Part shown: positions 42,868 to 52,101 of the stretch, one piece after another
How the letters are laid out: the number at the start of each line of letters is the position of its first letter
Numbering within the stretch: position 1 is the first letter of the stretch
Assembly: GCA_965248135.1 (NCBI GenBank)
Contig: CBDFIN010000010.1
Location: 62,001 to 126,000 of the forward strand
Direction: 5' to 3'
Length of the DNA: 64,000 nt
Source: SZUA-100 sp965248135
Lineage (GTDB): Bacteria; Pseudomonadota; Alphaproteobacteria; Rhizobiales; Rhizobiaceae
Program-made: the position numbers and the translations under genes
Notes under the pieces: generated by a model
Seen by the model: the letters and a program-made list of their open reading frames with translations, nothing else
Databases searched by the model: none
What the model was told of the DNA's origin: nothing

Positions 42868-43132
42868 GCTCTACTTTGTCCTTGAAAATCTTATGACTGG
42901 AATTCGACTGTTAAGCGCAGAATGCAGGTGAATGTCCAGTCGAAATTACTTAGGGTGCGGCATTTCACCGTGCTGTTTGGTCGTGTTTCACAACCCCGTT
43001 CCCCAAAAAGCCCTTTATGGTTGCATTGTTGGTGTATGCACTTTTTGATATTGACGGCAAATTTGAATCCTCTATACCTTTAGGGGGAAGCTGAAAATTG
43101 AAAAGTATTCAATGATCTGTCAGGAACCTATT

Positions 43133-43345
43133 ATGAAGAACAAAGCCGGGACCAACCCGACATTTTCGTATATCAAAAATATGCTTACCGAATTGCGCAT
43201 TCTAAGCGAGAACGAAGGTGCGCCCGTGCTCGCTTATCTTATCGAAATGGCGGCTATCGAAGCGACTGATCTGGCCAGTGGCATTAATGCGCCTACAAAA
43301 CCGAATGGTGACAGCGGCAACGGTATTGCGAGTGTGTCCAGCTGA
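43133..43345 (+). CDS. Small conserved-looking helical protein of unknown function (70 aa)
   Basis: I chose the ATG at 43133, which has AGGA just upstream, rather than the frame start at 43112. The 70-residue product has a helix-rich core (NMLTELRILSENEGAPVLAY and IEMAAIEATDLA) and a flexible tail. It resembles small rhizobial proteins of about 60-70 residues with a MLxELRxM...YLIEMAYIEA pattern, none with a known role. It lies in an AT-rich interval between topA and a convergent lipoprotein gene. Confidence 0.65.
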   Translation: MKNKAGTNPTFSYIKNMLTELRILSENEGAPVLAYLIEMAAIEATDLASGINAPTKPNGDSGNGIASVSS

Positions 43346-43409
43346 GTGCGGAAAATCGAGTCCGTACCGCTTCTTTTGAGTGTGATCGACCGACAAATCA
43401 AAGAACAGA

Positions 43410-44024
43410 TCAACGGTACTCGCTGGCTCTTTCTGTTCTCCAGATCGCAAGATCTACAACTTGTGGTGGTTCGCCACCATGTTTTTTCCAACTATCAACG
43501 GCCCAATCATCCCCATTTTTATCCCGGATGACGGCAGTCTTGTGCGGATAGCGCCCATCAAACAAAAATCCGCGGCCGGCGATGCGTCGCGGTTGGTGGT
43601 GCTTCAGCAAGCCTTCTTTTTCCAGAAACTGAAGAAACGCCAACGTGTTGGAAGATTCGTCCACACAGTCCATCTGACCGCGTATGCCACGGTCGCGCTG
43701 ATAGGAAAGCCTTGTATCACGGCGCATTTTGAGCTTTTGCTGGCCCAGTTGCTCTTTCCAGGCAACCAGCTCAGCAAGCGCCAGCCGCTCCGCGCCCGCA
43801 TCTTGTACCGTGGCATCCAGAACCGAGCGTATTTTATTCATATCTGAAGCGGAAAATGCCAGCTTCTGCCTATAAATGCAGCCAAACCCGGAACAAACCT
43901 GCACGAATTTTTCAGCATTGAAATTGCTGGTGCTGCTGCTCGACTGACACGCTGACAATGACACAGCGCCAATACCGATAATTATCAATAATTTTGAAAT
44001 TAAAGTCATGGTGACAAATCTCAT
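43410..44024 (-). CDS. Lipoprotein with possible transglutaminase-like cysteine-protease domain
   Basis: From the ATG at 44022-44024 the product is 204 residues. It begins with a lipoprotein signal peptide ending in the lipobox LSAC (Cys26). The C-terminal half shows Cys120 in GQMDCVDESSNT, His161 in RYPHKTAVIRD and Asp177 in DWAVDSW. The order and spacing are those of Cys-His-Asp triads in bacterial transglutaminase-like cysteine proteinases. I do not recognise a named family, and similar proteins are usually annotated as hypothetical. It is likely a periplasm-facing enzyme or a degenerate relative. Upstream starts at 44096 would add residues before the signal peptide. Confidence 0.7.
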   Translation of the reverse strand: MRFVTMTLISKLLIIIGIGAVSLSACQSSSSTSNFNAEKFVQVCSGFGCIYRQKLAFSASDMNKIRSVLDATVQDAGAERLALAELVAWKEQLGQQKLKMRRDTRLSYQRDRGIRGQMDCVDESSNTLAFLQFLEKEGLLKHHQPRRIAGRGFLFDGRYPHKTAVIRDKNGDDWAVDSWKKHGGEPPQVVDLAIWRTERASEYR

Positions 44025-44136
44025 CGGATTTTGAATTCGATTAAATAACAAAACAGGGAAGCGATTCCAGACGCCCACACAACCACGTCTTATCAATCCC
44101 GTTGCCGGATGTCATCTAACGTTCTATTTACCGGGA

Positions 44137-45564
44137 ATGAAAAAATCATCCATCCACGTAATCGGCGGTGGTCTCGCCGGATCCGAAGCCGCCTGGCAAC
44201 TGGCCTGCAATGGTTTGCCGGTAGTGCTGCATGAAATGCGCCCGATTCGGGGAACCGACGCGCATCAAACAGATGGTCTTGGCGAACTGGTCTGTTCTAA
44301 TTCTTTCCGCTCAGATGACGCCGAACAAAACGCTGTCGGATTGTTGCACGAAGAAATGCGACGCGCTGGATCTTTGATCATGCGCGCTGCCGATAAAAAC
44401 AAAGTGCCGGCGGGCTCAGCGCTTGCGGTCGATCGTATCGGTTTTTCCAAAACGGTCGAACGGGCGCTTTCAACCCATGCCAATATTGAAATCAAGCGGG
44501 AGGAAGTTGACACCTTGCCGCCGAAGGAATGGGCCAACACCATTATCGCCACCGGGCCGCTGACCGCGCCTCTATTGGCCGAAGCGATCAGAAAGGAAAC
44601 CGGCGAAGAGGCGCTTTCATTTTTCGACGCCATTGCGCCAATAATCCATTTTGATTCAATTGATTTCGACAAGGCCTGGTTTCAGTCACGCTACGACAAG
44701 ATCGGCCCAGGCGGCACCGGCAAGGATTACATCAACTGTCCGCTCGACAAAGTGCAGTATGAGCAATTTATCGATGCGCTATTGGCGGGTGAAAAAACCA
44801 GCTTCAAAGAGTGGGAGGACACGCCCTATTTCGATGGCTGTCTGCCGATCGAGGTGATGGCGGCACGCGGGCGCGAGACCTTGCGTCATGGGCCGATGAA
44901 GCCGATGGGACTGACAAATTCGCACCAGCCGGATCAAAAACCCTATGCAGTGGTGCAGCTGCGCCAGGACAATGCGCTCGGTACGCTTTATAATATGGTG
45001 GGGTTTCAAACCAAACTGAAATATGGTGCACAAAAGGAAGTTTTTCAGGCAATTCCAGGACTTGAAAATGCCGAATTTGCCCGTCTTGGTGGCCTGCACC
45101 GCAATACTTTTATCAATTCACCGATGCTATTGGACAATACCTTGCGGCTGAAATCGCGCGCCGATATCCGCTTTGCCGGCCAGATCACCGGCTGTGAGGG
45201 TTATGTTGAATCGGCCGCAATCGGGTTGTTGACCGGCTTGTTTGCCGCAGCCGATTGGCGAGGTGAGCCACCTTCCCCGCCGCCTGAAACAACCGCCTTC
45301 GGTGCACTGCTCAATCACATCACCAAGGGCCACATCGCCTGGGAAGCCGAGATGGGCAAGCGCTCGTTTCAGCCGATGAATATTAATTTTGGCCTGTTTC
45401 CGCCGGTGGAAATCGTCAAACCCGAAGGGGTCAAACGCTTTCGCGGCAAGGGCAAGGCAATTGTCAAACGGCGCACTATTTCCGTAAGGGCCTTGAACGA
45501 TTTAGCTGATTGGCTCGCCTCACTGCCAGTCACCGCTGCGCAAGAACAGCGATCCGGTTCCTGA
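44137..45564 (+). CDS. trmFO: Methylenetetrahydrofolate-tRNA-(uracil-5-)-methyltransferase TrmFO
   Basis: TrmFO (475 residues) makes the T54 methyl group of tRNA using methylenetetrahydrofolate and FAD. It has the FAD motif HVIGGGLAGSEAAWQLA at the N-terminus. Cys53 lies in GELVCSNSFRSD and Cys235 in DGCLPIEVMAARG, matching the two functional cysteines of the Bacillus enzyme. The C-terminal segment NFGLFPP is also conserved. It is the only plus-strand gene in this stretch and is divergent from the lipoprotein gene. Confidence 0.96.
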   Translation: MKKSSIHVIGGGLAGSEAAWQLACNGLPVVLHEMRPIRGTDAHQTDGLGELVCSNSFRSDDAEQNAVGLLHEEMRRAGSLIMRAADKNKVPAGSALAVDRIGFSKTVERALSTHANIEIKREEVDTLPPKEWANTIIATGPLTAPLLAEAIRKETGEEALSFFDAIAPIIHFDSIDFDKAWFQSRYDKIGPGGTGKDYINCPLDKVQYEQFIDALLAGEKTSFKEWEDTPYFDGCLPIEVMAARGRETLRHGPMKPMGLTNSHQPDQKPYAVVQLRQDNALGTLYNMVGFQTKLKYGAQKEVFQAIPGLENAEFARLGGLHRNTFINSPMLLDNTLRLKSRADIRFAGQITGCEGYVESAAIGLLTGLFAAADWRGEPPSPPPETTAFGALLNHITKGHIAWEAEMGKRSFQPMNINFGLFPPVEIVKPEGVKRFRGKGKAIVKRRTISVRALNDLADWLASLPVTAAQEQRSGS

Positions 45565-45673
45565 TTGCAGCTCTTTTTTTGAACCTGACTTGAAATTCAG
45601 ATAGCGGGGCACAAGGGCCAGTTTTTTATCTCCCGATGAAAGCACAACAACCAAAGCTTCAGAAACGCTGGAT

Positions 45674-46186
45674 TTAACTGACATTTCGTCCCACAGCGGT
45701 GGCAGCGAAAATCTGGTCGATGCCCGCCCGAATGATGTAAATTGCGTTAGTGCTTGCTATGACCGTCAGGTCAGCTTGTAATTGTGTTTTTGCCTTTGGG
45801 TAAAACGAAAAGTCTGAATGGAAAAGATCAAATCCCTCAACGGATACCAGTTTGGCGGCTAAATTGAAGTTATGGTTTTCTTTTTCCTGCCTCGCGGCAG
45901 AAACCTCAAATGCCTTTTCCAGCCTCGCCTGCAGTTTCCATTTTGTATCCCCATCCACCGGTTTAAACGGATTGCCTTGCGGGTCTTTCACAACCCCTTC
46001 AAGCGCCCGCAATGCCGCCAGCGCTGGATATATTTTCTCCCTGTTGAGAGTATTTATGTCGATCCGGTCAGCGATATCAAAATTGGCAACAATTGCGGCG
46101 ATGACAACAGCAATGGCTGTCAACGGAAACCGCTGCACACCGTCTATTGCGGCACCCAGGAGGGTTTGCATTAACCTGCCAATCAT
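45674..46186 (-). CDS. Hypothetical membrane-anchored protein
   Basis: The 170-residue product has one hydrophobic helix near the N-terminus (TAIAVVIAAIVANFDIA) followed by a mixed soluble part with alternating Lys and Glu residues (ARLEKAFEVSAARQEKENHN). The opening GAAIDGVQRFPLTAI resembles the start of DUF4153-type membrane proteins, but the rest does not, so it might be a shortened derivative. It lies 24 bp downstream of the sterol-desaturase-family gene on the same strand. I do not recognise it. Confidence 0.55.
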   Translation of the reverse strand: MIGRLMQTLLGAAIDGVQRFPLTAIAVVIAAIVANFDIADRIDINTLNREKIYPALAALRALEGVVKDPQGNPFKPVDGDTKWKLQARLEKAFEVSAARQEKENHNFNLAAKLVSVEGFDLFHSDFSFYPKAKTQLQADLTVIASTNAIYIIRAGIDQIFAATAVGRNVS

Positions 46187-46210
46187 GATGTTCTGCCGAA
46201 ACGGATAAAA

Positions 46211-47170
46211 TTATTCACCGGCGTCAACAGCAGCGACAACGGGCAATCCCGGTCTACCCGCTTCCGCCGGATGGCGGCGCACATAGGCCTGTTTGAGCGC
46301 ATCGGAACCGAGCGTTTCGCCATCATGGCGCCAACCCGGCGGTTTGACCAGATAACGCAGCCTTTGCCCGAAACGCAGCCCTGGCTGGGTTGCATCGCGG
46401 AACATGGCAATCCACTCGTGGAACGCCACCTTGACGGGATTGTAGGTACCGATGTTTTTCACGATGCCATAGCGCGGCGCATCTTCGATAAGCTCAGGCA
46501 CAAAAGTGCCAAACATCTTGTCCCAGATGATCAGCGTACCGGCGTAATTGGCGTCGAGATAACGCGGATTGGTGGCATGATGCACCCGGTGGTGCGACGG
46601 TGTATTCATCATCACCTCAAACCAGCGTGGCATCTTATCTATCGTCTCGGTATGAATCCAGAACTGATAGACGAGATTAAAACCATAGGTGAAGGCGATA
46701 AAGGCCGGGTGAAAACCAAGCAGCACCAAGGGTGTCTGCAATAGCACCATACCGGTAAACTGGCCCGTCCACGACTGGCGCAACGCAGTTGAAAGATTGT
46801 AGTGCTGGCTTGAATGATGGACGATGTGCTCGGCCCACACCCAGCGAACCCGGTGGGCGATGCGGTGATACCAATAGTAGCGCAAATCATCAATGACAAA
46901 GCACAAAAGTCCCGCCCACCATTCATATGGCAGGGTGAGAAACCGGAACTGATAGACAAACATCAAAACGGCAAAACCGATAAAACCGAACAACATGCCG
47001 GCGACCACATTTCCAACGCCCATCAACAGGCTGGTCAAGGTGTCGCGGGTCTCAAACACACCGCGGCGATCAAACCGCCGGATAACCAGCAACTCAAGCA
47101 GGATCAACGCTACAAAAGCCGGTATCGCCAGTTGGGTAACACTTGGAAAATCAGGCAAAGTCTGGGTCAT
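46211..47170 (-). CDS. Sterol desaturase / fatty acid hydroxylase family protein
   Basis: The 319-residue membrane protein has the three di-iron histidine clusters of this superfamily: HRIAH, HIVHHSSQH and HHRVHHA, between about residues 105 and 215. Four to five hydrophobic segments occur in the first two-thirds. Such enzymes hydroxylate or desaturate lipids, sterols, carotenoids or ether lipids; the bacterial substrate here is unknown. I chose the ATG at 47168-47170. That start lies inside the preceding gene with a 20-bp overlap, suggesting translational coupling with the small membrane protein. Confidence 0.88.
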   Translation of the reverse strand: MTQTLPDFPSVTQLAIPAFVALILLELLVIRRFDRRGVFETRDTLTSLLMGVGNVVAGMLFGFIGFAVLMFVYQFRFLTLPYEWWAGLLCFVIDDLRYYWYHRIAHRVRWVWAEHIVHHSSQHYNLSTALRQSWTGQFTGMVLLQTPLVLLGFHPAFIAFTYGFNLVYQFWIHTETIDKMPRWFEVMMNTPSHHRVHHATNPRYLDANYAGTLIIWDKMFGTFVPELIEDAPRYGIVKNIGTYNPVKVAFHEWIAMFRDATQPGLRFGQRLRYLVKPPGWRHDGETLGSDALKQAYVRRHPAEAGRPGLPVVAAVDAGE

Positions 47171-47594
47171 GAGGCACCTCTTCTTCGCCAAACCGCGCCA
47201 ACCGGTAGACAATTTTGTCGGCGACCTGTTCGTCCGTCGCCAGGAAGCGAATTCGGGGCACGGTTAATTCATCCAGATCGATTTCTATCATATCGCCGTT
47301 TTGTGTTATCGAGCCGGTAATGTGGGTCGGCATCAAGCGGGTATAACAATGCAAACCCATCGTTGCGACAACGCCAGCCTTGCAGTTTTTGTTGTCAAGC
47401 AACAGGGCAACATCATGGTCGTTCGACAAATACATCTCATCGACAACGAAATCGGGAAAATCGGTTAAAAAACGAGCCGTTACCATTTCTTCATTGTCCA
47501 GCTTAATGCGCCTCGAGCCGCCGGTCCAGTGCACCAAGGCGACGACCAGCAAAACCCCGACAAAAACCAAAACCACTAAAACTTCAAGCGGCAT
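47151..47594 (-). CDS. Small membrane-anchored protein of unknown function
   Basis: From the ATG at 47592-47594 the product is 147 residues, with one N-terminal helix (LEVLVVLVFVGVLLVVALVHW) and a soluble domain of about 120 residues. This domain contains a VAT-type beta-rich segment and a Cys-His pair in CKAGVVATMGLHCYTR. It starts 2 bp after the squalene-synthase-like gene ends and overlaps the sterol-desaturase gene by 20 bp, so it is made together with both. I do not recognise the family. Confidence 0.7.
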   Translation of the reverse strand: MPLEVLVVLVFVGVLLVVALVHWTGGSRRIKLDNEEMVTARFLTDFPDFVVDEMYLSNDHDVALLLDNKNCKAGVVATMGLHCYTRLMPTHITGSITQNGDMIEIDLDELTVPRIRFLATDEQVADKIVYRLARFGEEEVPHDPDFA

Positions 47595-47596
47595 CG

Positions 47597-48442
47597 TCAG
47601 TAATCTCCCTTCCGCGCCGAACGCCAGATGGTAATTTGCTTTCGCCATTGGGCAATGTCAACGGGCTGACTTGCCGCACGCGCGCCGGCATTTTCAAAGG
47701 CCTTGCAATAGCCGGGCGCCAGACAAAGGGGCAGGAAGATCGGGCGCAGATAATCTTCCAGTGCAACAGCATGCCGTTTGTATTCACCCAAATGGTGGTG
47801 CGCCAGTTTTGCCAGCGCCCGCACCATATCGCCATGCACCGGTGTCGGTTGACTGGAGAAGAATTCAGCCACTGCGGCGCTATTGAGCATCTCACGCGGC
47901 ACCAGGCAGCGTTGAGAGGCGCGCTGCATCGGCAATGACTTGAGGACCCTGATAATGGTCCAGACCATTCCGGCATGGCCGGCGCAATAATCAACCGGCG
48001 ATTTGCCATCGCTCCCGGCGGTTAGCGCTGCCAAATTAAACAGCACCGAACAGGTTTCGCCGGCATAGGTTTCGAACCCATTCATGTCGCCCATCGGATC
48101 GTTATAAAGATCGAAAACCCGCGCATCGAGATAGGAGAGTAAGGTCGAAATCGGCAATCTGTGCTGGTCTATGGCAAAAAGAAGCTCGTTCGAAAGCGGG
48201 TTGGAGAGCGCCTCGCCCTTTCGCTCCCCGCCAATGACGTCTCGCCACCATTGCAGCCGAATTTCTCCCATCATCGGTTCATTGACCATGGCTGGAATCC
48301 CGGCAATTTCTGCATCAAACGCATAGAGCGCCGTGACCGAACGGCGAATTCGTTTCGGTAAAAACAGTGTACACAGATAGCGATCAACATCGCGGGTACG
48401 CAGGTGGTTGAGGCAATAGGCTTCGCTGGGTTGACTATTCAT
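47597..48442 (-). CDS. Squalene/phytoene-synthase-like protein, NDUFAF6 type
   Basis: The 281-residue protein has the all-helical squalene/phytoene synthase fold, but the catalytic aspartate-rich motifs are not intact. The first reads FDAEIAG instead of DxxxD, and I find no clear second motif. This is typical of the bacterial relatives of NDUFAF6, a mitochondrial complex I assembly factor. The neighbouring Mth938-domain gene encodes a relative of NDUFAF3, another such factor, which supports an assembly role rather than terpenoid synthesis. It lies 23 bp downstream of that gene. Confidence 0.82.
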   Translation of the reverse strand: MNSQPSEAYCLNHLRTRDVDRYLCTLFLPKRIRRSVTALYAFDAEIAGIPAMVNEPMMGEIRLQWWRDVIGGERKGEALSNPLSNELLFAIDQHRLPISTLLSYLDARVFDLYNDPMGDMNGFETYAGETCSVLFNLAALTAGSDGKSPVDYCAGHAGMVWTIIRVLKSLPMQRASQRCLVPREMLNSAAVAEFFSSQPTPVHGDMVRALAKLAHHHLGEYKRHAVALEDYLRPIFLPLCLAPGYCKAFENAGARAASQPVDIAQWRKQITIWRSARKGDY

Positions 48443-48465
48443 CGGTGACTATCGCCCGAGGCAAA

Positions 48466-48879
48466 TCATCGCTCAACGGCAATCAGTGCGGCGGCGACTG
48501 CCCTTTCTTCCGATAACAGCACGTTGAATGTGCGCACGGCGGCACCGGTGCTCATCGGCTCGCAGATGATTGAAAGATCGCGGAAAAACTGCCGCATCTC
48601 CTGCGACAACGGCACGATATCCGACCCCGTTCCAACCAGCAGCACTTCGATTACCGTGGCCTCCTGCTCTACTCGGGCAAAATACTGGTTCGAGAACGTT
48701 TCGGCCGTGTCAACATTCCAGCCATAAATACCGCTGGGTAGACAAAGGATGCTGCCTTGATGGGACATGCCGGCAAATCGAAAGCCGCCATCACCATAGG
48801 CTTCCACCGCAGCCCTTGAGGGGAAATGCGCTTCGTGCATTTCAAGGCCGATTTGCGGCGGAGTTTCAGCGGCAGACAT
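48466..48879 (-). CDS. Mth938-domain protein (NDUFAF3-like)
   Basis: The 137-residue protein is a single Mth938/DUF498 domain with the segments FRFAGMSHQGSILCLPSGI, LLVGTGSDIVPL and a final STGAAVRTFNVLLSEERAV. The human relative NDUFAF3 assists respiratory complex I assembly, and bacterial members next to secDF have been noted in gene-order studies. It begins 9 bp after secDF and precedes the NDUFAF6-like gene, so the three appear to be one operon. Confidence 0.9.
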   Translation of the reverse strand: MSAAETPPQIGLEMHEAHFPSRAAVEAYGDGGFRFAGMSHQGSILCLPSGIYGWNVDTAETFSNQYFARVEQEATVIEVLLVGTGSDIVPLSQEMRQFFRDLSIICEPMSTGAAVRTFNVLLSEERAVAAALIAVER

Positions 48880-48888
48880 TACCCCTTC

Positions 48889-51453
48889 CTATTGCACTTC
48901 CTGTGCTTCCTGCCCGGTATAGGGCGATGGATCCTCCCGGTCCATGGCACCAGGCCGCAGATTGAACAGGATCAACAAAGGTGCTGCGATGAAAATAGAC
49001 GAATAGGTGCCGACAAAGACACCGAAGATCATGGCGAAGGTAAAGGATGCCAGCACCTCGCCGCCGAAGAAATAGAGCGCGGCAAGCGCCAACAGGGTTG
49101 TCAACGAGGTCAGCACCGTGCGCGACAGGGTGTGATTGATTGACATATCAAGCAGCTCGGAGATCGACATCTTCTTATATTTGCGCAAGTTCTCCCTGAT
49201 GCGGTCATAGACCACCACCGTATCGTTGAGCGAATAACCAACAATGGTGAGAATTGCCGCGATAGAAGAAAGATTGAATTCCAGCTGCAATACCGCAAAC
49301 ATGCCGATGGTCAGGATTACATCGTGGGTCGTCGCCATGATTGCGCCAACGGCAAATTGCCACTCAAAGCGGAACCAGATATAGGCCATAATCGCCAACA
49401 ACGCCGCCAACACCGCGATGGAGCCGGCCTGCGCTAGTTCACCCGAGACGGTCGGGCCAACAACCTCAACCCGGCGGAACTCATAGTCCGCCTCAAGCGC
49501 GGAGCGCACATTGGCGACAACGGTCTGTTCGGCGTTTTCGCCGGCGTCCTGCGATTCGACCCTGATCAGGGCCTCTTTGGGAGAACCAAACTCCTGCACC
49601 TGAACATCACCGAGATTGAGTTCACCCAGTGCCGCGCGGATAGCGCCGACATCGGCTTTTTCCTGTTTAGCCTGCACCTCCAGCAATGTACCGCCCTGGA
49701 AATCGATGCCCAGGTTTAGCCCGATACCGACAAACAGGCCCAGCGACACCAACAGCGCGATGGCAGAACCGGAGAAAGATATTTTTCGCCAGCCCATGAA
49801 TTTTAGCAGCGTTTTATCGGGCACAAATTTGATCAGCCGCCTGGGCAATTCGCTCGGACGGCTTTTGCGCACCCATATTGACATCAGCAACCGGGTCAGC
49901 GTGAAGGCGGTGAACACCGAAGTAATGATACCGATGGCCAGTGTGATGGCAAATCCACGTATCGGGCCTGAGCCTAAATAGAACAGGATGAAGGCAGCGA
50001 TCAGCGTTGTGATATTAGCATCAAGAATGGTCGAGAGCGCCTGTTTGAAGCCTGCATCGATCGCTTGAATAAGCGAGCGCCCACCGCGGCGTTCTTCACG
50101 CACCCGCTCAAAGATCAACACATTGGCATCAACCGCCATGCCCATGGTCAGCACGATGCCGGCTATGCCAGGCAAAGTCAGTGTCGCACCCAGCATCGAC
50201 AAAACGCCGATGATCAACAACATGTTGGCAATCAGTGCAAGATTGGCAAGAATACCGAGAAAACTGTAGGCCAGGATCATGAAGACAACCACCGCTACAG
50301 CTGCAATTACCGCAGCGATCTCGCCCGCATCAACAGAATCCTGCCCCAAGCCCGGCCCAACGGTGCGTTCCTCAACGATGGTGAGATCGGCCGGCAGGGC
50401 GCCAGCGCGCATCAAAATGGCCAGATCATTGGCAGAATCAACGGTAAAACTGCCGGAAATCTGGCCCGTGCCGCCAAGGATCGCAGACCGGATAACCGGC
50501 GCTGAAATCACTTCATTGTCAAGAATGATGGCAAAACGACGGCCCACATTGCGGGACGAAATTTCGCCGAACCGACGGGCGCCTTTAGTGTCAAACCGGA
50601 AAGTGACGATCGGTTCGTTGGTGCGCGAATCGAAGCCCGGCTGCGCGTCAACCAAACTATCACCATCAACTTCCACTCGTTTTTGGATGACATACGGCAC
50701 CGGCTCATCGTCATTTGAATAGAGCAGTTCGGAATCTGCAGGGGGGCGGGTGCGCAGGGCTTCCTGAACGCTCGCTTCCTCATTGACCATTCTAAACGTC
50801 AATTTAGCTGTCTGGTTCAACAAATCCTTCAAGCGCTCGGGGTCTTTCAATCCCGGCACCTGAACGATAATCCTGTCGGTTCCCTGCCGTTGGATTGTCG
50901 GTTCGGTGGTGCCCAACTCGTCGATCCGACGGCGGATAACCTCGATCGATTGGGAGACCACCGATTGCATGCGCGATTCCAGACCCTCATCGGTCAAGGA
51001 GAATTTGAGAAAACCCGGTTCCGGCTCGCTGATTTCCACCTCACTGATTAAGCCCGCACCAAACAGGCCGGAATTAATCGGAGCGGTCAGTTCATTAAGT
51101 CGTTTCCTGGCCTCGTCGATATCATCGGCATTTCGGATGCGAACCTGCACCACACGGCCTTTGCCCGAAAGACCGGAATAACTGATTTTCTTTTCGTTTC
51201 TTGGCCTTAGCAAAGATTTGACGTCATCGCGCAATACCTGAAGCCGCTCAGAAATGACCCCACTTTCCTCGACCTTGAGCATCAGGTGCGAACCGCCTTG
51301 CAGATCAAGACCCAGGGTCAATTTCTGTTTTGGCATAAAGTCTGGAAAGCTTTTGAGCGTTGCATCTGAAAGCGTGTTGGGTAAGGCAAACAACGCACCC
51401 ACAAACACGGCCAACAAAATCAGCACGACTTTCCAGCGAGCAAAATGTAACAT
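48889..51453 (-). CDS. secDF: Fused protein translocase subunit SecDF
   Basis: The 854-residue protein combines SecD (about residues 1-515) and SecF (about 540-840). SecDF uses the proton gradient to help Sec-exported proteins leave the translocon on the periplasmic side. Twelve membrane helices are expected. Visible signatures are LGLDLQGGSHLMLKVEE, the D5-region GIAGIVLTMGMAVDANVLIFERVREE in the SecD half and DFQGGTLLEVQ plus GYSLNDTVVVYDRIREN in the SecF half. It is 71 bp downstream of yajC. Single-chain SecDF is usual in alphaproteobacteria. Confidence 0.96.
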   Translation of the reverse strand: MLHFARWKVVLILLAVFVGALFALPNTLSDATLKSFPDFMPKQKLTLGLDLQGGSHLMLKVEESGVISERLQVLRDDVKSLLRPRNEKKISYSGLSGKGRVVQVRIRNADDIDEARKRLNELTAPINSGLFGAGLISEVEISEPEPGFLKFSLTDEGLESRMQSVVSQSIEVIRRRIDELGTTEPTIQRQGTDRIIVQVPGLKDPERLKDLLNQTAKLTFRMVNEEASVQEALRTRPPADSELLYSNDDEPVPYVIQKRVEVDGDSLVDAQPGFDSRTNEPIVTFRFDTKGARRFGEISSRNVGRRFAIILDNEVISAPVIRSAILGGTGQISGSFTVDSANDLAILMRAGALPADLTIVEERTVGPGLGQDSVDAGEIAAVIAAVAVVVFMILAYSFLGILANLALIANMLLIIGVLSMLGATLTLPGIAGIVLTMGMAVDANVLIFERVREERRGGRSLIQAIDAGFKQALSTILDANITTLIAAFILFYLGSGPIRGFAITLAIGIITSVFTAFTLTRLLMSIWVRKSRPSELPRRLIKFVPDKTLLKFMGWRKISFSGSAIALLVSLGLFVGIGLNLGIDFQGGTLLEVQAKQEKADVGAIRAALGELNLGDVQVQEFGSPKEALIRVESQDAGENAEQTVVANVRSALEADYEFRRVEVVGPTVSGELAQAGSIAVLAALLAIMAYIWFRFEWQFAVGAIMATTHDVILTIGMFAVLQLEFNLSSIAAILTIVGYSLNDTVVVYDRIRENLRKYKKMSISELLDMSINHTLSRTVLTSLTTLLALAALYFFGGEVLASFTFAMIFGVFVGTYSSIFIAAPLLILFNLRPGAMDREDPSPYTGQEAQEVQ

Positions 51454-51524
51454 TTTTTATCCGTTTGTTTGCTGCAGGGCCACTATGCCGCCGCAAAATC
51501 GGTCACGGGTTTGGCTGCCCAATA

Positions 51525-51884
51525 TTATTTTTTACCTGCCGGCTTTTTTGCAGATTTGGTTTTTTCAGTCTCAACAGGCGCACCCTTGACGCGGACGTCG
51601 GCCAGCATTGAGCGCAGAACTTTAACCCGTACGTCCTTGGTGAGTTCGATTTCAAGCTCGTTATCGTCTATGACTTTGGTTACCTTGGCGACAATGCCGC
51701 CACCGGTGATCACCGTGTCACTGCGGCGCACAGCCGCCAGCATTTCCTCACGCCGCTTGGCTTGCTGTCGTTGCGGGCGGATAATAAGGAAATACATGAT
51801 GGCGAACATAACCGCCAATGGGACTACAAGGTCAAAAGCGCCGCCGCCGCCAAAACCCTGGGCCTGTATGAGTGAAATGTCCAT
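51525..51884 (-). CDS. yajC: Preprotein translocase subunit YajC
   Basis: YajC (119 residues) is the small SecDF partner. It has one membrane helix (LVVPLAVMFAIMYFLIIRPQ) with the family signature FLIIRPQRQQAKRREEML, followed by a small beta domain (DTVITGGGIVAKV). It is directly upstream of secDF on the same strand and divergent from the DUF815 gene. Confidence 0.96.
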   Translation of the reverse strand: MDISLIQAQGFGGGGAFDLVVPLAVMFAIMYFLIIRPQRQQAKRREEMLAAVRRSDTVITGGGIVAKVTKVIDDNELEIELTKDVRVKVLRSMLADVRVKGAPVETEKTKSAKKPAGKK

Positions 51885-52101
51885 ATTGGCGTCCTTGTCT
51901 ATTGCTGGCTTCCGCAGCCGGGCGAGCCGGATTCACATTTGCCGGACTATAGCTATCGCGTCCGGCATTGCAATCACTCACTTGGTCTGCTCATTGGTAA
52001 AATTCAACCTTGATGGGCCGCTTTATTTGCCGCAGTCAACGTGTTATTCGCCATTTCGACGATGAACTGACAACTTCATGCCGATGACCCAGGAGAAACA
52101 A

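Noticed and set aside
42868..43132. RNA gene or tRNA in the topA upstream gap
   Set aside because: I looked for T-loop-like and cloverleaf sequences and saw none; TTTGAATCC occurs but without pairing arms around it.
47597..48442. Functional phytoene or squalene synthase for carotenoid or hopanoid synthesis
   Set aside because: The aspartate-rich catalytic motifs are not intact and no other terpenoid genes are adjacent; the NDUFAF6-like reading fits better.
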